Of a stretch of DNA of 64,000 nucleotides, positions 36,629-44,365 are shown in pieces. The translations under genes and the position numbers were made by a program. Position 1 is the stretch's first letter. Each line of letters begins with the position of its first letter. The notes under the pieces are model-generated. The model was not told the DNA's origin. It was given only the letters and a program-made list of their open reading frames with translations, and did not search any database. The DNA comes from Acetobacter fabarum (GTDB lineage: Bacteria; Pseudomonadota; Alphaproteobacteria; Acetobacterales; Acetobacteraceae), in NCBI RefSeq assembly GCF_011516925.1, contig NZ_WOTG01000002.1, positions 372,001 to 436,000 on the forward strand, read 5' to 3'.

Positions 36629-39094
36629 ATGCATCACATTTTGTTTGGTCGCCGCTTAAAAAACGTGTCTGTTGGCTGGTACGCTCTGGGTGGGTTGCTG
36701 TGCAGCGCTACGGCAAGTCTGCCCGCCATGGCGCAGACAGCGCCCCTGCCCGGAGTGGGAGTGCATACGTTCCATATTGCATCCCAGCCTCTGGCTGCGG
36801 CCATCCGCCAGTTTTCACGCCAGTCGGGTGTGCAGGTTTCTGTGCCCACATCCCTTGTGCGCAATCTGGTCTCGGGGGAGGTGTCCGGCACATTGAGCGC
36901 GCCTGATGCGCTGGGCAAAATGCTGGCAGGCACGGGGCTAAGCTTCAAAAGCACGGCTCCAACCTCTGTAGCACTTGTGCAGGGGGGCACTGCGGCGGCT
37001 CCAGTAGGCCGGGCAAAGAGCGAGAGTGTGGATGTTGTCGGCCGTGCGCGTACAGCCAGCACCATGGCGTCCTCCGGCACCAAAACAAATACGCCGCTGG
37101 TTAATACGGCGCAGTCCATAACGGTGATCAGCCGGCGCGAAATGGATAACCGTGGCGTATTAAGCCTTAATCAGGCCATACGCTACATTGCCGGTGTGCT
37201 GCCCGACCAACGTGGCGCAACCGCATCGCGCTATGACCAGTTTACCCTGCGTGGCTTTACGGTTCCCACCTTTCTGGACGGGCTTAAGGAGCAGGCCAGC
37301 CCCACCGGCTATGCAACGGCCCAGACCGATACCTCGCGGCTGGACCGCATAGAGGTGCTCAAAGGCCCGTCTTCCGCTCTTTATGGGCAGTCCAGCCCCG
37401 GCGGGCTGGTTGCCCTGTCCAGCAAACTGGCCACGGCAGACAAGTTTTATGGCAGCCTGACAGCAACCGGCGGCAGTTTTGACCTGTACCGTGTGGATGG
37501 AGACATAGGCGGGTGGGCCACAAAAGACGGTTTTGTGCGCTACCGCCTGTATGGCACGGTTAATGGTTCGGACAGCCAGCTCAGCCAGACCGTTAACCGG
37601 CGCTACAGCATAAGCCCGACGGTAACATTTGGGGGGGATGGCCCAACAACCTTTACGCTGCTGGGCAATTACCAGTACGACCCCAAAAGTGGGGCTTATG
37701 GATCAGTGCCGCTGCAGGGGTCTTTGAAAAAAGCTGCTTTTGGCTACATTCCCCGCAATTTTTATGATGGGGAACGTTCTTACGAGGAGTTCGACCGTAA
37801 CCACGGGGCCATTACCTATATCTTCAACCACGAGTTCAACAAAAACTGGAGTGTTGCATCGCGCGGGCGGTATGATGACATCCAGACAAAATACAAAAGC
37901 GTCTATAACAAGGGCGTTTATATGGACAGTGGCTACACCCGGCATATGGACCTTGAACAGTTGGGTGACTTCTCCCGCGGGATGATCTTTGCCAACGAGC
38001 GGATGCAAAATCTTGCATTCGATAGCCAGGTCAAGGGGCGGTTCAACACGTCCATTCTGCACCATCAGCTCATGGTCGGGTTTGATTACCAGCAAAGCCA
38101 CGCAACCGAGGTGGATGGCTGGGGCGATGCACCGGGCATTAACGTGCTGCACCCGCTTTACGGGCAGCCGCTTACAAACCCGCCCGTTGCCAGTAATTAC
38201 GTCACCAACCAGCACCAGATCGGGCTATATGCACAGGACCAGATCCGGATTGAAAACCTGTATCTGACCGGCAGCCTGCGTAATGACTGGTACCATAGCG
38301 AGCAGAATGAGCGGGTCAGCAACCAGCGCACAACAGAAAGCCCGGGACAGATCACCTTCCGCGCATCTGGCCTGTATCATTTTGACTTCGGGCTTTCGCC
38401 TTACATTTCATACGCCACGTCTTTTGAACCGCAGGCCGGTCTGGTCTCCAATGATGGAGGGATTCACAAGCATCAGGCTGACCCCAGCATGGGCAAACAG
38501 CTTGAAGGCGGGTTAAAATACCAGATTCCCGGCCTGCCGGTTCTGCTCTCTGCTGCGGCATTCCATATTGAGCAGACAGGTGTTCTGGTCTCTGTCCCCA
38601 GCAGTGACTATTCCACCCAGAGCGGCAAAGTGCATTCGGATGGCTTTGAATTTGAAGCGCATGTGGAGGCCTATAAGGGGCTGGACGTGACAGCCGCCGT
38701 AAGCACGCAGCGCGTCAAAGACGATTCAACTGGGCGGCCACTTATTGGCGCGAACCGGGGCAATGCATCGCTGTTTGCATTTTACACCATGCAGTCCGGC
38801 CGCCTTAAGGGGTTTGGCTTTGGGGGCGGGGTGCGCCATGTGGCCTCCTCCTACGGTGGCACGGCGTCCTATGGTGCGGTTACGGTGCCGTCCTATACGC
38901 TGTTTGATGGGTCGATCAGTTACGATATGTCTAACCTTGGGTCGTCATTTAAGGGCTGGACGTTGCAGGCCAGCGTGCACAACCTCTTTAACAAGCGCTT
39001 TGTCTCCAGCTGCTATGCTGGGGCACCGTATTCTGAATGGTGCTGGTATGGAGAGCAGCGTAATGCGCAGGCCAGCGTAGGTTACACCTGGTAA
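36629..39094 (+). CDS. TonB-dependent siderophore receptor with signalling (STN) domain
   Basis: An 821-residue outer-membrane transporter. After a signal peptide (to about residue 36, PAMAQ) comes an STN secretin-like signalling domain (FHIASQPLAAAIRQFSRQSG, then LAGTGLSFK; about 46-108), a TonB-box-like SVDVVGRA (about 132), a plug domain (TPLVNTAQSITVISRREMDN; LKGPSSALYGQSSPGGLV near 246) and the 22-strand barrel ending in VGYTW. The plug motif is typical of ferrichrome/ferrioxamine/pyoverdine-type receptors. AGGTGA precedes the ATG. With the upstream sigma and FecR genes it makes a full cell-surface signalling system. The ligand is unknown. Confidence 0.92.
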   Translation: MHHILFGRRLKNVSVGWYALGGLLCSATASLPAMAQTAPLPGVGVHTFHIASQPLAAAIRQFSRQSGVQVSVPTSLVRNLVSGEVSGTLSAPDALGKMLAGTGLSFKSTAPTSVALVQGGTAAAPVGRAKSESVDVVGRARTASTMASSGTKTNTPLVNTAQSITVISRREMDNRGVLSLNQAIRYIAGVLPDQRGATASRYDQFTLRGFTVPTFLDGLKEQASPTGYATAQTDTSRLDRIEVLKGPSSALYGQSSPGGLVALSSKLATADKFYGSLTATGGSFDLYRVDGDIGGWATKDGFVRYRLYGTVNGSDSQLSQTVNRRYSISPTVTFGGDGPTTFTLLGNYQYDPKSGAYGSVPLQGSLKKAAFGYIPRNFYDGERSYEEFDRNHGAITYIFNHEFNKNWSVASRGRYDDIQTKYKSVYNKGVYMDSGYTRHMDLEQLGDFSRGMIFANERMQNLAFDSQVKGRFNTSILHHQLMVGFDYQQSHATEVDGWGDAPGINVLHPLYGQPLTNPPVASNYVTNQHQIGLYAQDQIRIENLYLTGSLRNDWYHSEQNERVSNQRTTESPGQITFRASGLYHFDFGLSPYISYATSFEPQAGLVSNDGGIHKHQADPSMGKQLEGGLKYQIPGLPVLLSAAAFHIEQTGVLVSVPSSDYSTQSGKVHSDGFEFEAHVEAYKGLDVTAAVSTQRVKDDSTGRPLIGANRGNASLFAFYTMQSGRLKGFGFGGGVRHVASSYGGTASYGAVTVPSYTLFDGSISYDMSNLGSSFKGWTLQASVHNLFNKRFVSSCYAGAPYSEWCWYGEQRNAQASVGYTW

Positions 39095-39147
39095 AACCCG
39101 GAAAGGGCGGGGGCTGCCCGGCCCCCAACCGGCCTGTAGGCTCTACG

Positions 39148-39210
39148 TTATCCACAGATTCTGAGGATGCTTGCGTGGGTAAGCCTGTGGATGAAAAGCG
39201 GATAAACACA
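39148..39210. promoter_or_regulatory. Cluster of DnaA-box-like sequences
   Basis: TTATCCACA at 39148-39156 is a perfect DnaA box; TGTGGATGA at 39186-39194 is an inverted box with one mismatch; a further weak match lies in GGATAAACACA at 39200-39210. They lie in the gap between the receptor gene and the mntP riboswitch. No AT-rich unwinding element or origin genes are near, so an origin is unlikely. Confidence 0.4.
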
Positions 39211-39251
39211 GGGTTGCAATCTTGCCCGGCACTTGGTAGGCATCGCGCAGT

Positions 39252-39358
39252 CCTTGGGGAGTAGTTACCCTCAGTTTTGAGGGGCCTTCATCAACACACT
39301 TGGCCTTTTGGCCATGGTGGAGGCAGCGTTTTGCAAAAAACGCCAGGCAAGACCAACG
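39252..39358 (+). promoter_or_regulatory. yybP-ykoY (Mn2+) riboswitch
   Basis: The leader of mntP contains TTGGGGAGTAG at 39254-39264, ATCAACACACT near 39290-39300, a long hairpin (GGCCTTTTGGCC), the GCGTTTTGCAAAAAACGC arm and GGCAAGACC near 39346-39354. These are the conserved blocks of the yybP-ykoY manganese riboswitch in the right order, as before E. coli mntP. Mn2+ binding is expected to allow expression of the exporter. About 75 nt separate its end from the mntP ATG. Confidence 0.92.
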
Positions 39359-39431
39359 GCAGAGGAAGCCCCAGTTGTGGCCGGGGGATTTCTGTCTGCT
39401 GTTTGTGTTTCTTGCGGCCCGTGGAATCTTC

Positions 39432-40019
39432 ATGACCGGTTTTTTCACGCTGGGTGTTCTGGGGCTCAGCCTGTCGGTGGATGCTTTTGCTGCGGCTGTT
39501 GGCAAAGGGGCAAGCGAGCAGACTGCCCGTTTGAACGATGCCGTGCGCATAGGCGCGGTCTTTGGTTTTTTTGAAGCCATAACACCAGTCATCGGCTGGG
39601 TTCTGGGGTTGGCACTCAGCACATGGATTGCAGCGGTTGACCACTGGATTGCCTTTGGCCTGCTGCTGGCCATTGGGGGCAACATGATCCGCCTTGCCGT
39701 GCGGGGGGAAGAGCAGACACAGCCAGATCAGGTTGTGGATCAGGCATCGCCGCGGCGTGGGGTGCTTGGTCTGGTCACAACCGCACTGGCTACCAGCATA
39801 GATGCAACGGCTGTGGGGGTTAGCCTTGGTGTCATGCAGGTGAATATTCTGTCCGCCTGCCTGATTATAGGCGGCATCACAACCGTTGTGGCCACAATGG
39901 GGGTCATCATTGGCCGGCATGCCAGTGTATGGATTGGCCGTTACGCAGAAATTCTGGGCGGGTGTGCGCTGATCGGCATAGGCTGTTCCATTCTTTATAC
40001 GCATCTCAGCGCGCCATAA
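39432..40019 (+). CDS. mntP: Manganese efflux pump MntP
   Basis: A 195-residue inner-membrane exporter with six hydrophobic segments. Conserved acidic motifs are GLSLSVDAFAAAVGKG (about 12-27) and TTALATSIDATAVGVSLG (about 117-134), the paired aspartate sites of MntP. The ATG at 39432 follows the Mn2+ riboswitch; an upstream open frame from 39300 overlaps the riboswitch and is not coding. It protects against excess manganese. The Mn2+ riboswitch directly supports the assignment. Confidence 0.95.
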   Translation: MTGFFTLGVLGLSLSVDAFAAAVGKGASEQTARLNDAVRIGAVFGFFEAITPVIGWVLGLALSTWIAAVDHWIAFGLLLAIGGNMIRLAVRGEEQTQPDQVVDQASPRRGVLGLVTTALATSIDATAVGVSLGVMQVNILSACLIIGGITTVVATMGVIIGRHASVWIGRYAEILGGCALIGIGCSILYTHLSAP

Positions 40020-40108
40020 GGTGGGTATGGGCGGGGCAGGGCATGGGTGCATGCCTGCCCCGGGGCTGCTTTGCCTGCAGGTTGGCGCTTTAATTTCAAG
40101 TCATAATT

Positions 40109-40126
40109 GTTATGTTATACTGTAAC
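40109..40126. promoter_or_regulatory. Candidate Zur (zinc uptake regulator) operator
   Basis: GTTATGTTATACTGTAAC at 40109-40126 is a dyad with GTTA/TAAC ends and TGTTATA in the centre, close to proteobacterial Zur boxes (TGTTATANTATAACA type). It lies 43 nt upstream of a COG0523 GTPase gene, a classic Zur target group. If Zur binds here, the gene is switched on in zinc shortage. Confidence 0.6.
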
Positions 40127-40168
40127 GTATATACCGAAGGGAGTATGCCGCAACAATAAGGTTCTCCC

Positions 40169-41386
40169 ATGCCCGACAGGCTGCCCGTTACCGTTTTGTC
40201 CGGTTTTCTTGGTGCCGGAAAAACAACCTTGCTCAATTACATTCTGAATAACCGCACAGGCCGCAAGGTCGCGGTCATTGTGAATGACATGAGCGATGTG
40301 AACATAGATGCCGATCTGGTGCGCGATGGGAGCAACCTCTCCCGCACGGATGAAAAACTGGTGGAAATGAGCAACGGCTGCATCTGCTGCACCTTGCGTG
40401 ATGACCTGTTGCAGGAAGTACGCAGGCTGGCCGAAGATGGCCGGTTTGATTACCTTTTGGTGGAATCAACTGGTATTGCGGAACCCCTGCCCATTGCCGC
40501 CACGTTTGAGTTCCGTGATGAAGCCGGTGCCAGTCTGGCGGACATAGCCCGGCTGGATACCATGGTAACCGTTGTGGACGCGGTTAATCTTCTTAATGAT
40601 TACGGCTCAACCGATTTTCTCAAGGATCGGGGGGAAATCGCGGGGGAGGATGATGAACGCGCTCTGGTTTCCCTGCTGGTGGAGCAGATTGAATTTGCAG
40701 ATGTTGTTGTGCTCAACAAGGTTTCCAGCGCCACGTCCGAACAGCGCGTAGCAGCGCGCCAGATTATTATGAGCCTGAACCCAGACGCCGATATTGTGGA
40801 AACAGACAATTCCGTGGTGCCGTTGGACAGGGTTTTGAATACGCACCGCTTTGATTACGAAAAAGCTCACAAAAACCCATTATGGTACAAAGAGCTTTAT
40901 GGGTTTGCAGACCATGTGCCCGAAACGGATGAATACGGTATCAGCAGTTTTGTTTTTAGGGCGCGTCGCCCATTTGTTCCCGAAAAATTCAAGGCTTTTA
41001 TAGATCATGCCTGGCCGGGTGTTGTGCGTGGCAAGGGGTATTTCTGGCTGGCGACCAGACCCATGTGGGTGGGGGAGCTGGGGCAGGCTGGAGCACTGGT
41101 GCAAACGCAGGCCGCCGGGCACTGGTGGGTTGCCATTCCTCCCGAACACTGGCCGGAAGATACGGAATGGCAGGATATGCTGGTTTCCAGATGGGACCGG
41201 GTTTATGGCGACCGCAGGCAGGAACTGGTGTTTATCGGCACGGCCGATATGGATGAAGCCGCTATTCGCGCCGCATTGAACGCCTGCCTTGTGCCAGATA
41301 CCGGGCAAACTCTTTTTGATGGAAGCATGTTTGCAAACCTGCCAGATCCGTTCCCCGCGTGGCAGATGGAGCCCGTGGAGCCATGA
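40169..41386 (+). CDS. COG0523/CobW-family GTPase metallochaperone (probable zinc type)
   Basis: A 405-residue G3E GTPase. The P-loop is [16 protein letters not shown] (about 10-25), the metal-binding CxCC motif is [15 protein letters not shown] (about 70-84), with ESTGIAEP (Walker B region), VLNKVSS (base recognition) and a C-terminal CobW_C domain ([16 protein letters not shown] onward). Such proteins deliver metals, often zinc, to client enzymes (ZNG1/YeiR/ZigA groups). A Zur-like operator upstream supports a zinc role. No cobalamin genes are adjacent. AAGG precedes the ATG by 7 nt. The last codons overlap the next gene (ATGA). Confidence 0.88.
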   Translation: MPDRLPVTVLSGFLGAGKTTLLNYILNNRTGRKVAVIVNDMSDVNIDADLVRDGSNLSRTDEKLVEMSNGCICCTLRDDLLQEVRRLAEDGRFDYLLVESTGIAEPLPIAATFEFRDEAGASLADIARLDTMVTVVDAVNLLNDYGSTDFLKDRGEIAGEDDERALVSLLVEQIEFADVVVLNKVSSATSEQRVAARQIIMSLNPDADIVETDNSVVPLDRVLNTHRFDYEKAHKNPLWYKELYGFADHVPETDEYGISSFVFRARRPFVPEKFKAFIDHAWPGVVRGKGYFWLATRPMWVGELGQAGALVQTQAAGHWWVAIPPEHWPEDTEWQDMLVSRWDRVYGDRRQELVFIGTADMDEAAIRAALNACLVPDTGQTLFDGSMFANLPDPFPAWQMEPVEP

Positions 41387-41718
41387 CCCGCGCGCCAGCC
41401 CCCAGCAACGAACGCACCCTGCGCCACGAGGTCTGGCGCAGGTATGACGGCAACGACTGGCAGGCGTTTGATGCCTTGCCCCCCAGCATACGCCAGCGCG
41501 TAACCCAGCATAGTTACGATGCATGGTCCGTGAATGTGCTTATGCTCTGGCGGCATTACAAACGGAGTTATGGCCGCACGGCGCGGGCCGAAAAAGCACT
41601 GATCCGCTACCTGGATTATTGTGAGCGGCTGGAGCGCGATGTGTTTGCCACGCGGTATGGGGAGCAATATGGCATGCCGCTCCCCCATATGGCGGCAGGA
41701 TGCACCGTACAACGGTAA
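41383..41718 (+). CDS. Small conserved protein (DUF6525-like)
   Basis: A 111-residue soluble protein beginning [13 protein letters not shown], with [21 protein letters not shown] near residues 26-46 and a helical C-terminal half ([30 protein letters not shown]). It appears to match a small alphaproteobacterial family of unknown function (DUF6525, recalled and not searched). The ATG overlaps the GTPase stop, so the two are translationally coupled and probably share the Zur-like control. Its direct role is unknown. Confidence 0.65.
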   Translation: MTRAPAPSNERTLRHEVWRRYDGNDWQAFDALPPSIRQRVTQHSYDAWSVNVLMLWRHYKRSYGRTARAEKALIRYLDYCERLERDVFATRYGEQYGMPLPHMAAGCTVQR

Positions 41719-41812
41719 CGGCATGTGTATTGGTTGCGTGCATTATCGCCTTTGCCAGCGGCTGCATATATGATAGAACAAACAAAGAACATATTGCAGA
41801 TGGAAAGCTAAC

Positions 41813-42064
41813 ATGGCGGTAGCAGAGCGGATCGTGTTTCAGCCATTTGTGTGGCAGGGGGCGGTATTGCGGGCGGGAGCACCCATTGTGTGCCCGAACG
41901 TGGAAGATGCACGCAGGCGCGTGGACAAAATCCGGGCCGGTATCCTGCATGTTGCCGGGGCCGTGGTCGTGCGCATGGATGTAGATGAAGACATAGGCGA
42001 TTACGGGGAGCCCGAATACCTGGAACGGATTGGTGATACCCCCGGTGGGGAAGACGAGGACTAA
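41813..42064 (+). CDS. Small acidic protein of unknown function
   Basis: An 83-residue protein with a beta-rich-looking middle (VRAGAPIVCPN-like LRAGAPIVCPNVEDARRRVD; ILHVAGAVVVRMDVDED) and a strongly acidic tail ending GGEDED. GGAAAG lies about 8 nt before the ATG. No family is recognised. It is 94 nt downstream of the DUF6525-like gene in the same direction and may belong to the same transcript. Confidence 0.55.
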   Translation: MAVAERIVFQPFVWQGAVLRAGAPIVCPNVEDARRRVDKIRAGILHVAGAVVVRMDVDEDIGDYGEPEYLERIGDTPGGEDED

Positions 42065-42244
42065 TCCGCCTCCAGCAATAGTCACAGCCAGTTGCTATGC
42101 CGCTCCGGTTTTTGCCGGGCATGACAAAGGGGTGATTGCGGGTGCGCAACACTCTGTAGGAACTGGCGCATCTTCCTGCTAAAGAGGGCGCATAAAGGCG
42201 GGGGGCAACCCGGCCTGCGGCGTGATTGTTAAAGGATGGTGTTT

Positions 42245-42730
42245 ATGGCTGTGCATTATGCCACGGTAACATGGGAGCAACTGCATAGGGATGCACGGGC
42301 GCTGGCGGCGGCCCTTATGCCCAGAATGCCCTTTAAAGGTATTGTGGCGGTTACCCGTGGCGGGTTAATTCCCGCAGCCATTGCCGCCCGGGAACTGGGG
42401 TGCCGGTTGATCGAGACCATTTCCGTCGTGACCTATGACGAAGAAGAAATGGGCCAGCCCCAGATTATCAAAGCCCCGGAAGCGGCAGGGGATGGCGAAG
42501 GGTTCCTGATCATTGATGATCTGGTCGATTCCGGCGTGACCGCGCGCTTTGTGCGTGAATGTCTGCCCAAAGCCTATTTTGCCTGCCTGTATGCCAAACC
42601 TGCCGGTAAACCCTTGACCGATCTGTTTATTACGGAAGTTCCGCAGGATACGTGGGTTCTTTTTCCGTGGGATACGGCTCCGCTGTTCGTGCCGCCACTG
42701 GTCAGCAACAAAAAAGAGTGTGCGGAGTAA
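42245..42730 (+). CDS. gpt: Xanthine-guanine phosphoribosyltransferase
   Basis: A 161-residue type I phosphoribosyltransferase that makes XMP/GMP from xanthine or guanine and PRPP. The PRPP loop is FLIIDDLVDSGVTARF (about 89-104); the opening VTWEQLHRDARALAAAL and IVAVTRGGLIPAAIAARELG are as in E. coli Gpt. The ATG at 42245 follows AAGGA by 8 nt; an ATG at 42236 overlaps that site. It fits purine salvage together with the deaminase/permease pair 12 kb upstream, although it is a separate unit. Confidence 0.92.
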   Translation: MAVHYATVTWEQLHRDARALAAALMPRMPFKGIVAVTRGGLIPAAIAARELGCRLIETISVVTYDEEEMGQPQIIKAPEAAGDGEGFLIIDDLVDSGVTARFVRECLPKAYFACLYAKPAGKPLTDLFITEVPQDTWVLFPWDTAPLFVPPLVSNKKECAE

Positions 42731-42788
42731 TTTTTTTAGCGCAACAGGGTTGCCAGTTTATAATTAGACGCCTAGTTTCCCGCTTGTT

Positions 42789-42865
42789 CGGGGCGTGGCG
42801 CAGCCTGGTAGCGCGCGTGTTTTGGGTACACGAGGCCCCCGGTTCGAGTCCGGGCGCCCCGACCA
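42789..42865 (+). tRNA. tRNA-Pro (UGG)
   Basis: A 77-nt cloverleaf: acceptor CGGGGCG pairs with the 3' CGCCCCG, D-arm GCGCAGCCTGGTAGCGC, anticodon loop TTTGGGT giving TGG, T-arm GGTTCGAGTCC and encoded ACCA end. It decodes proline CCN codons. Confidence 0.97.
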
Positions 42866-42887
42866 TAAATAAAGCGGGAGGCACATA

Positions 42888-43193
42888 ATGCCAGCGCGTA
42901 TTTATCAGCAGTCCAAGCCAGTAGGTCAGTCCGGTCTGGCAGGCACCCGCAAATGGGTGTTTGAATACGGTCAGGGCGCTCCACGCAAGCAGGATGCCCT
43001 TATGGGGTGGACCGGCAGCGCGGATACCCGTTCACAGCTCCGCCTTCTGTTTGACAGCCGCGAGGCCGCCGAGGCTTACGCCCAGCATGAGCAGATTGCT
43101 TATGAGGTTGAACAGCCAGCCCAGCGGCACCGTCGTCCCAAGGTTTATGCCGATAACTTCGGCTACAACCGGATCCAGAACTGGACGCACTGA
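42888..43193 (+). CDS. NDUFS4-like complex I accessory subunit
   Basis: A 101-residue homologue of the 18-kDa mitochondrial complex I subunit NDUFS4 (ETC_C1_NDUFS4). Typical parts are ARIYQQSKPVGQSGLAGTRKW (about 3-23 here), MGWTGSADTRSQLRLLF and YADNFGYNRIQNWTH at the end. In Alphaproteobacteria the protein associates with NADH:ubiquinone oxidoreductase. GGAGG lies 7 nt before the ATG. It sits between tRNA-Pro and tRNA-Arg with no nuo gene near. Confidence 0.9.
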   Translation: MPARIYQQSKPVGQSGLAGTRKWVFEYGQGAPRKQDALMGWTGSADTRSQLRLLFDSREAAEAYAQHEQIAYEVEQPAQRHRRPKVYADNFGYNRIQNWTH

Positions 43194-43198
43194 ATTTT

Positions 43199-43232
43199 AG
43201 CCTCCACTCCCTGTGCGGGACGGGAGGCTTTT
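43199..43232 (+). terminator. Rho-independent terminator of the NDUFS4-like gene
   Basis: AGCCTCC and GGAGGCT pair around a loop and are followed by TTTT; the hairpin begins 5 nt after the gene stop and ends just before tRNA-Arg. Confidence 0.8.
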
Positions 43233-43233
43233 C

Positions 43234-43310
43234 GCGCCCTTAGCTCAGTTGGATAGAGCAACAGCCTTCTAAGCTGTGGGTCATTGGTTCGAATCCAATA
43301 GGGCGCGCCA
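43234..43310 (+). tRNA. tRNA-Arg (UCU)
   Basis: A 77-nt cloverleaf: acceptor GCGCCCT pairs with AGGGCGC, D-arm TAGCTCAGTTGGATAGAGCA, anticodon loop CTTCTAA giving TCT, T-arm GGTTCGAATCC and an encoded CCA. It decodes AGA/AGG arginine codons. The 184 nt between it and cysE hold no gene. Confidence 0.97.
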
Positions 43311-43494
43311 GTTTTTATCTGTAAAATCCTGTCAGGGTGGAGGATCAGGCTCCGCCCTTTTTTGTGTCCGCTCTGCGCCGGACTGTCTGGTGTCGTATTG
43401 TGCCACGGGGCTGGGTAAAAAGCGTTGGGCCAGCCGTGAGTTGGGTAAGGTATATGGGGGCAGGGCCGTAGTGCGCGCCCCCATGCTCTGGGTG

Positions 43495-44349
43495 TCAGAT
43501 AATGTAATCAATAGGGGGGAGTGTCTGGTCCATGTTCAGGGCGGGCATACCCTTGTGGCGCACACCGACCTTGCGGGCGGGGTTGCCGACCACGGTGGTA
43601 AAGGGGGGCACGGGCTCAAGTACAATGGAGCCAGCGCCAATTTTGGCACCTTCACCAATTTCAATATTACCAAGAACTTTGGCGCCTGCGCCAATCAGCA
43701 CGCCCCGGCGCACCTTGGGGTGGCGGTCCCCGCAATGTTTACCCGTGCCACCAAGGGTCACATTTTGCAGAATGGAAACATCGTCTTCAATAATGGACGT
43801 CTCCCCCACTACAATGCCTGTGCCGTGGTCAAACAGAATGCGGCGGCCAAGCTGTGCGGCTGGGTGAATGTCCACCCCGAACAGTTCTGATGCACGGCTT
43901 TGCAGATGCAGGGCCAGATGCCGCCGTTCAGACAGCCAGAGCCAGCGCGCCACCCGGTAGGTCTGCACCGCATGATAACCTTTGAAGAACAGGAACGGAG
44001 TTACAAAATCCGGGCAGGCCGGGTCCCGCTCCCGGATGGCCAGCAGGTCGGCTGCTGCTGCGCAAACCAGATCAGGCTCCGCGTCAAAACTTTCCTTCAC
44101 CAATTCGGAAAGCGCATCGGCGGCAACGGAACGGTCCCCCAGTTTGCGGCCAATCAGGGCCGCCAGAGCAGATGCAAAGCTGGAATGGCTCCGCACACCG
44201 GTTGCCAGCAGGCCGCGCACCAGTGGGTCATGGCAGCTGCATGCTTCCTGCGTCATCTGCCGCCACAGCACGGTCAGCTGTGGCGCGCACAGCATGCTGC
44301 TTTCTTCAAAATGACTGGAACTGACTGAGGCAACGTTACCGTCCTGCAT
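43495..44349 (-). CDS. cysE: Serine O-acetyltransferase
   Basis: A 284-residue hexapeptide-repeat acetyltransferase making O-acetylserine for cysteine synthesis. An N-terminal helical domain (residues about 25-140) precedes the left-handed beta-helix. FFKGYHAVQTYRVARWLW, HPAAQLGRRILFDHGTGIVVGE (catalytic His/Asp region, about 163-184) and TLGGTGKHCGDRHPK are hallmark sequences. The C-terminus ends PPIDYII; the terminal isoleucine is the residue that binds the cysteine synthase CysK in the complex. It follows the UbiH-family gene by 16 nt on the same strand. Confidence 0.95.
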   Translation of the reverse strand: MQDGNVASVSSSHFEESSMLCAPQLTVLWRQMTQEACSCHDPLVRGLLATGVRSHSSFASALAALIGRKLGDRSVAADALSELVKESFDAEPDLVCAAAADLLAIRERDPACPDFVTPFLFFKGYHAVQTYRVARWLWLSERRHLALHLQSRASELFGVDIHPAAQLGRRILFDHGTGIVVGETSIIEDDVSILQNVTLGGTGKHCGDRHPKVRRGVLIGAGAKVLGNIEIGEGAKIGAGSIVLEPVPPFTTVVGNPARKVGVRHKGMPALNMDQTLPPIDYII

Positions 44350-44365
44350 CCCGGCTACTCCGCAA

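Noticed and set aside
39140..39215. Chromosomal replication origin
   Set aside because: Only two or three DnaA-like boxes, no AT-rich unwinding region and no origin-linked genes such as dnaA, hemE or parAB nearby.
40145..40159. Four-codon frame (MPQQ) between the Zur-like site and the COG0523 gene
   Set aside because: Its ribosome site is too close to the ATG and such short frames arise often by chance.
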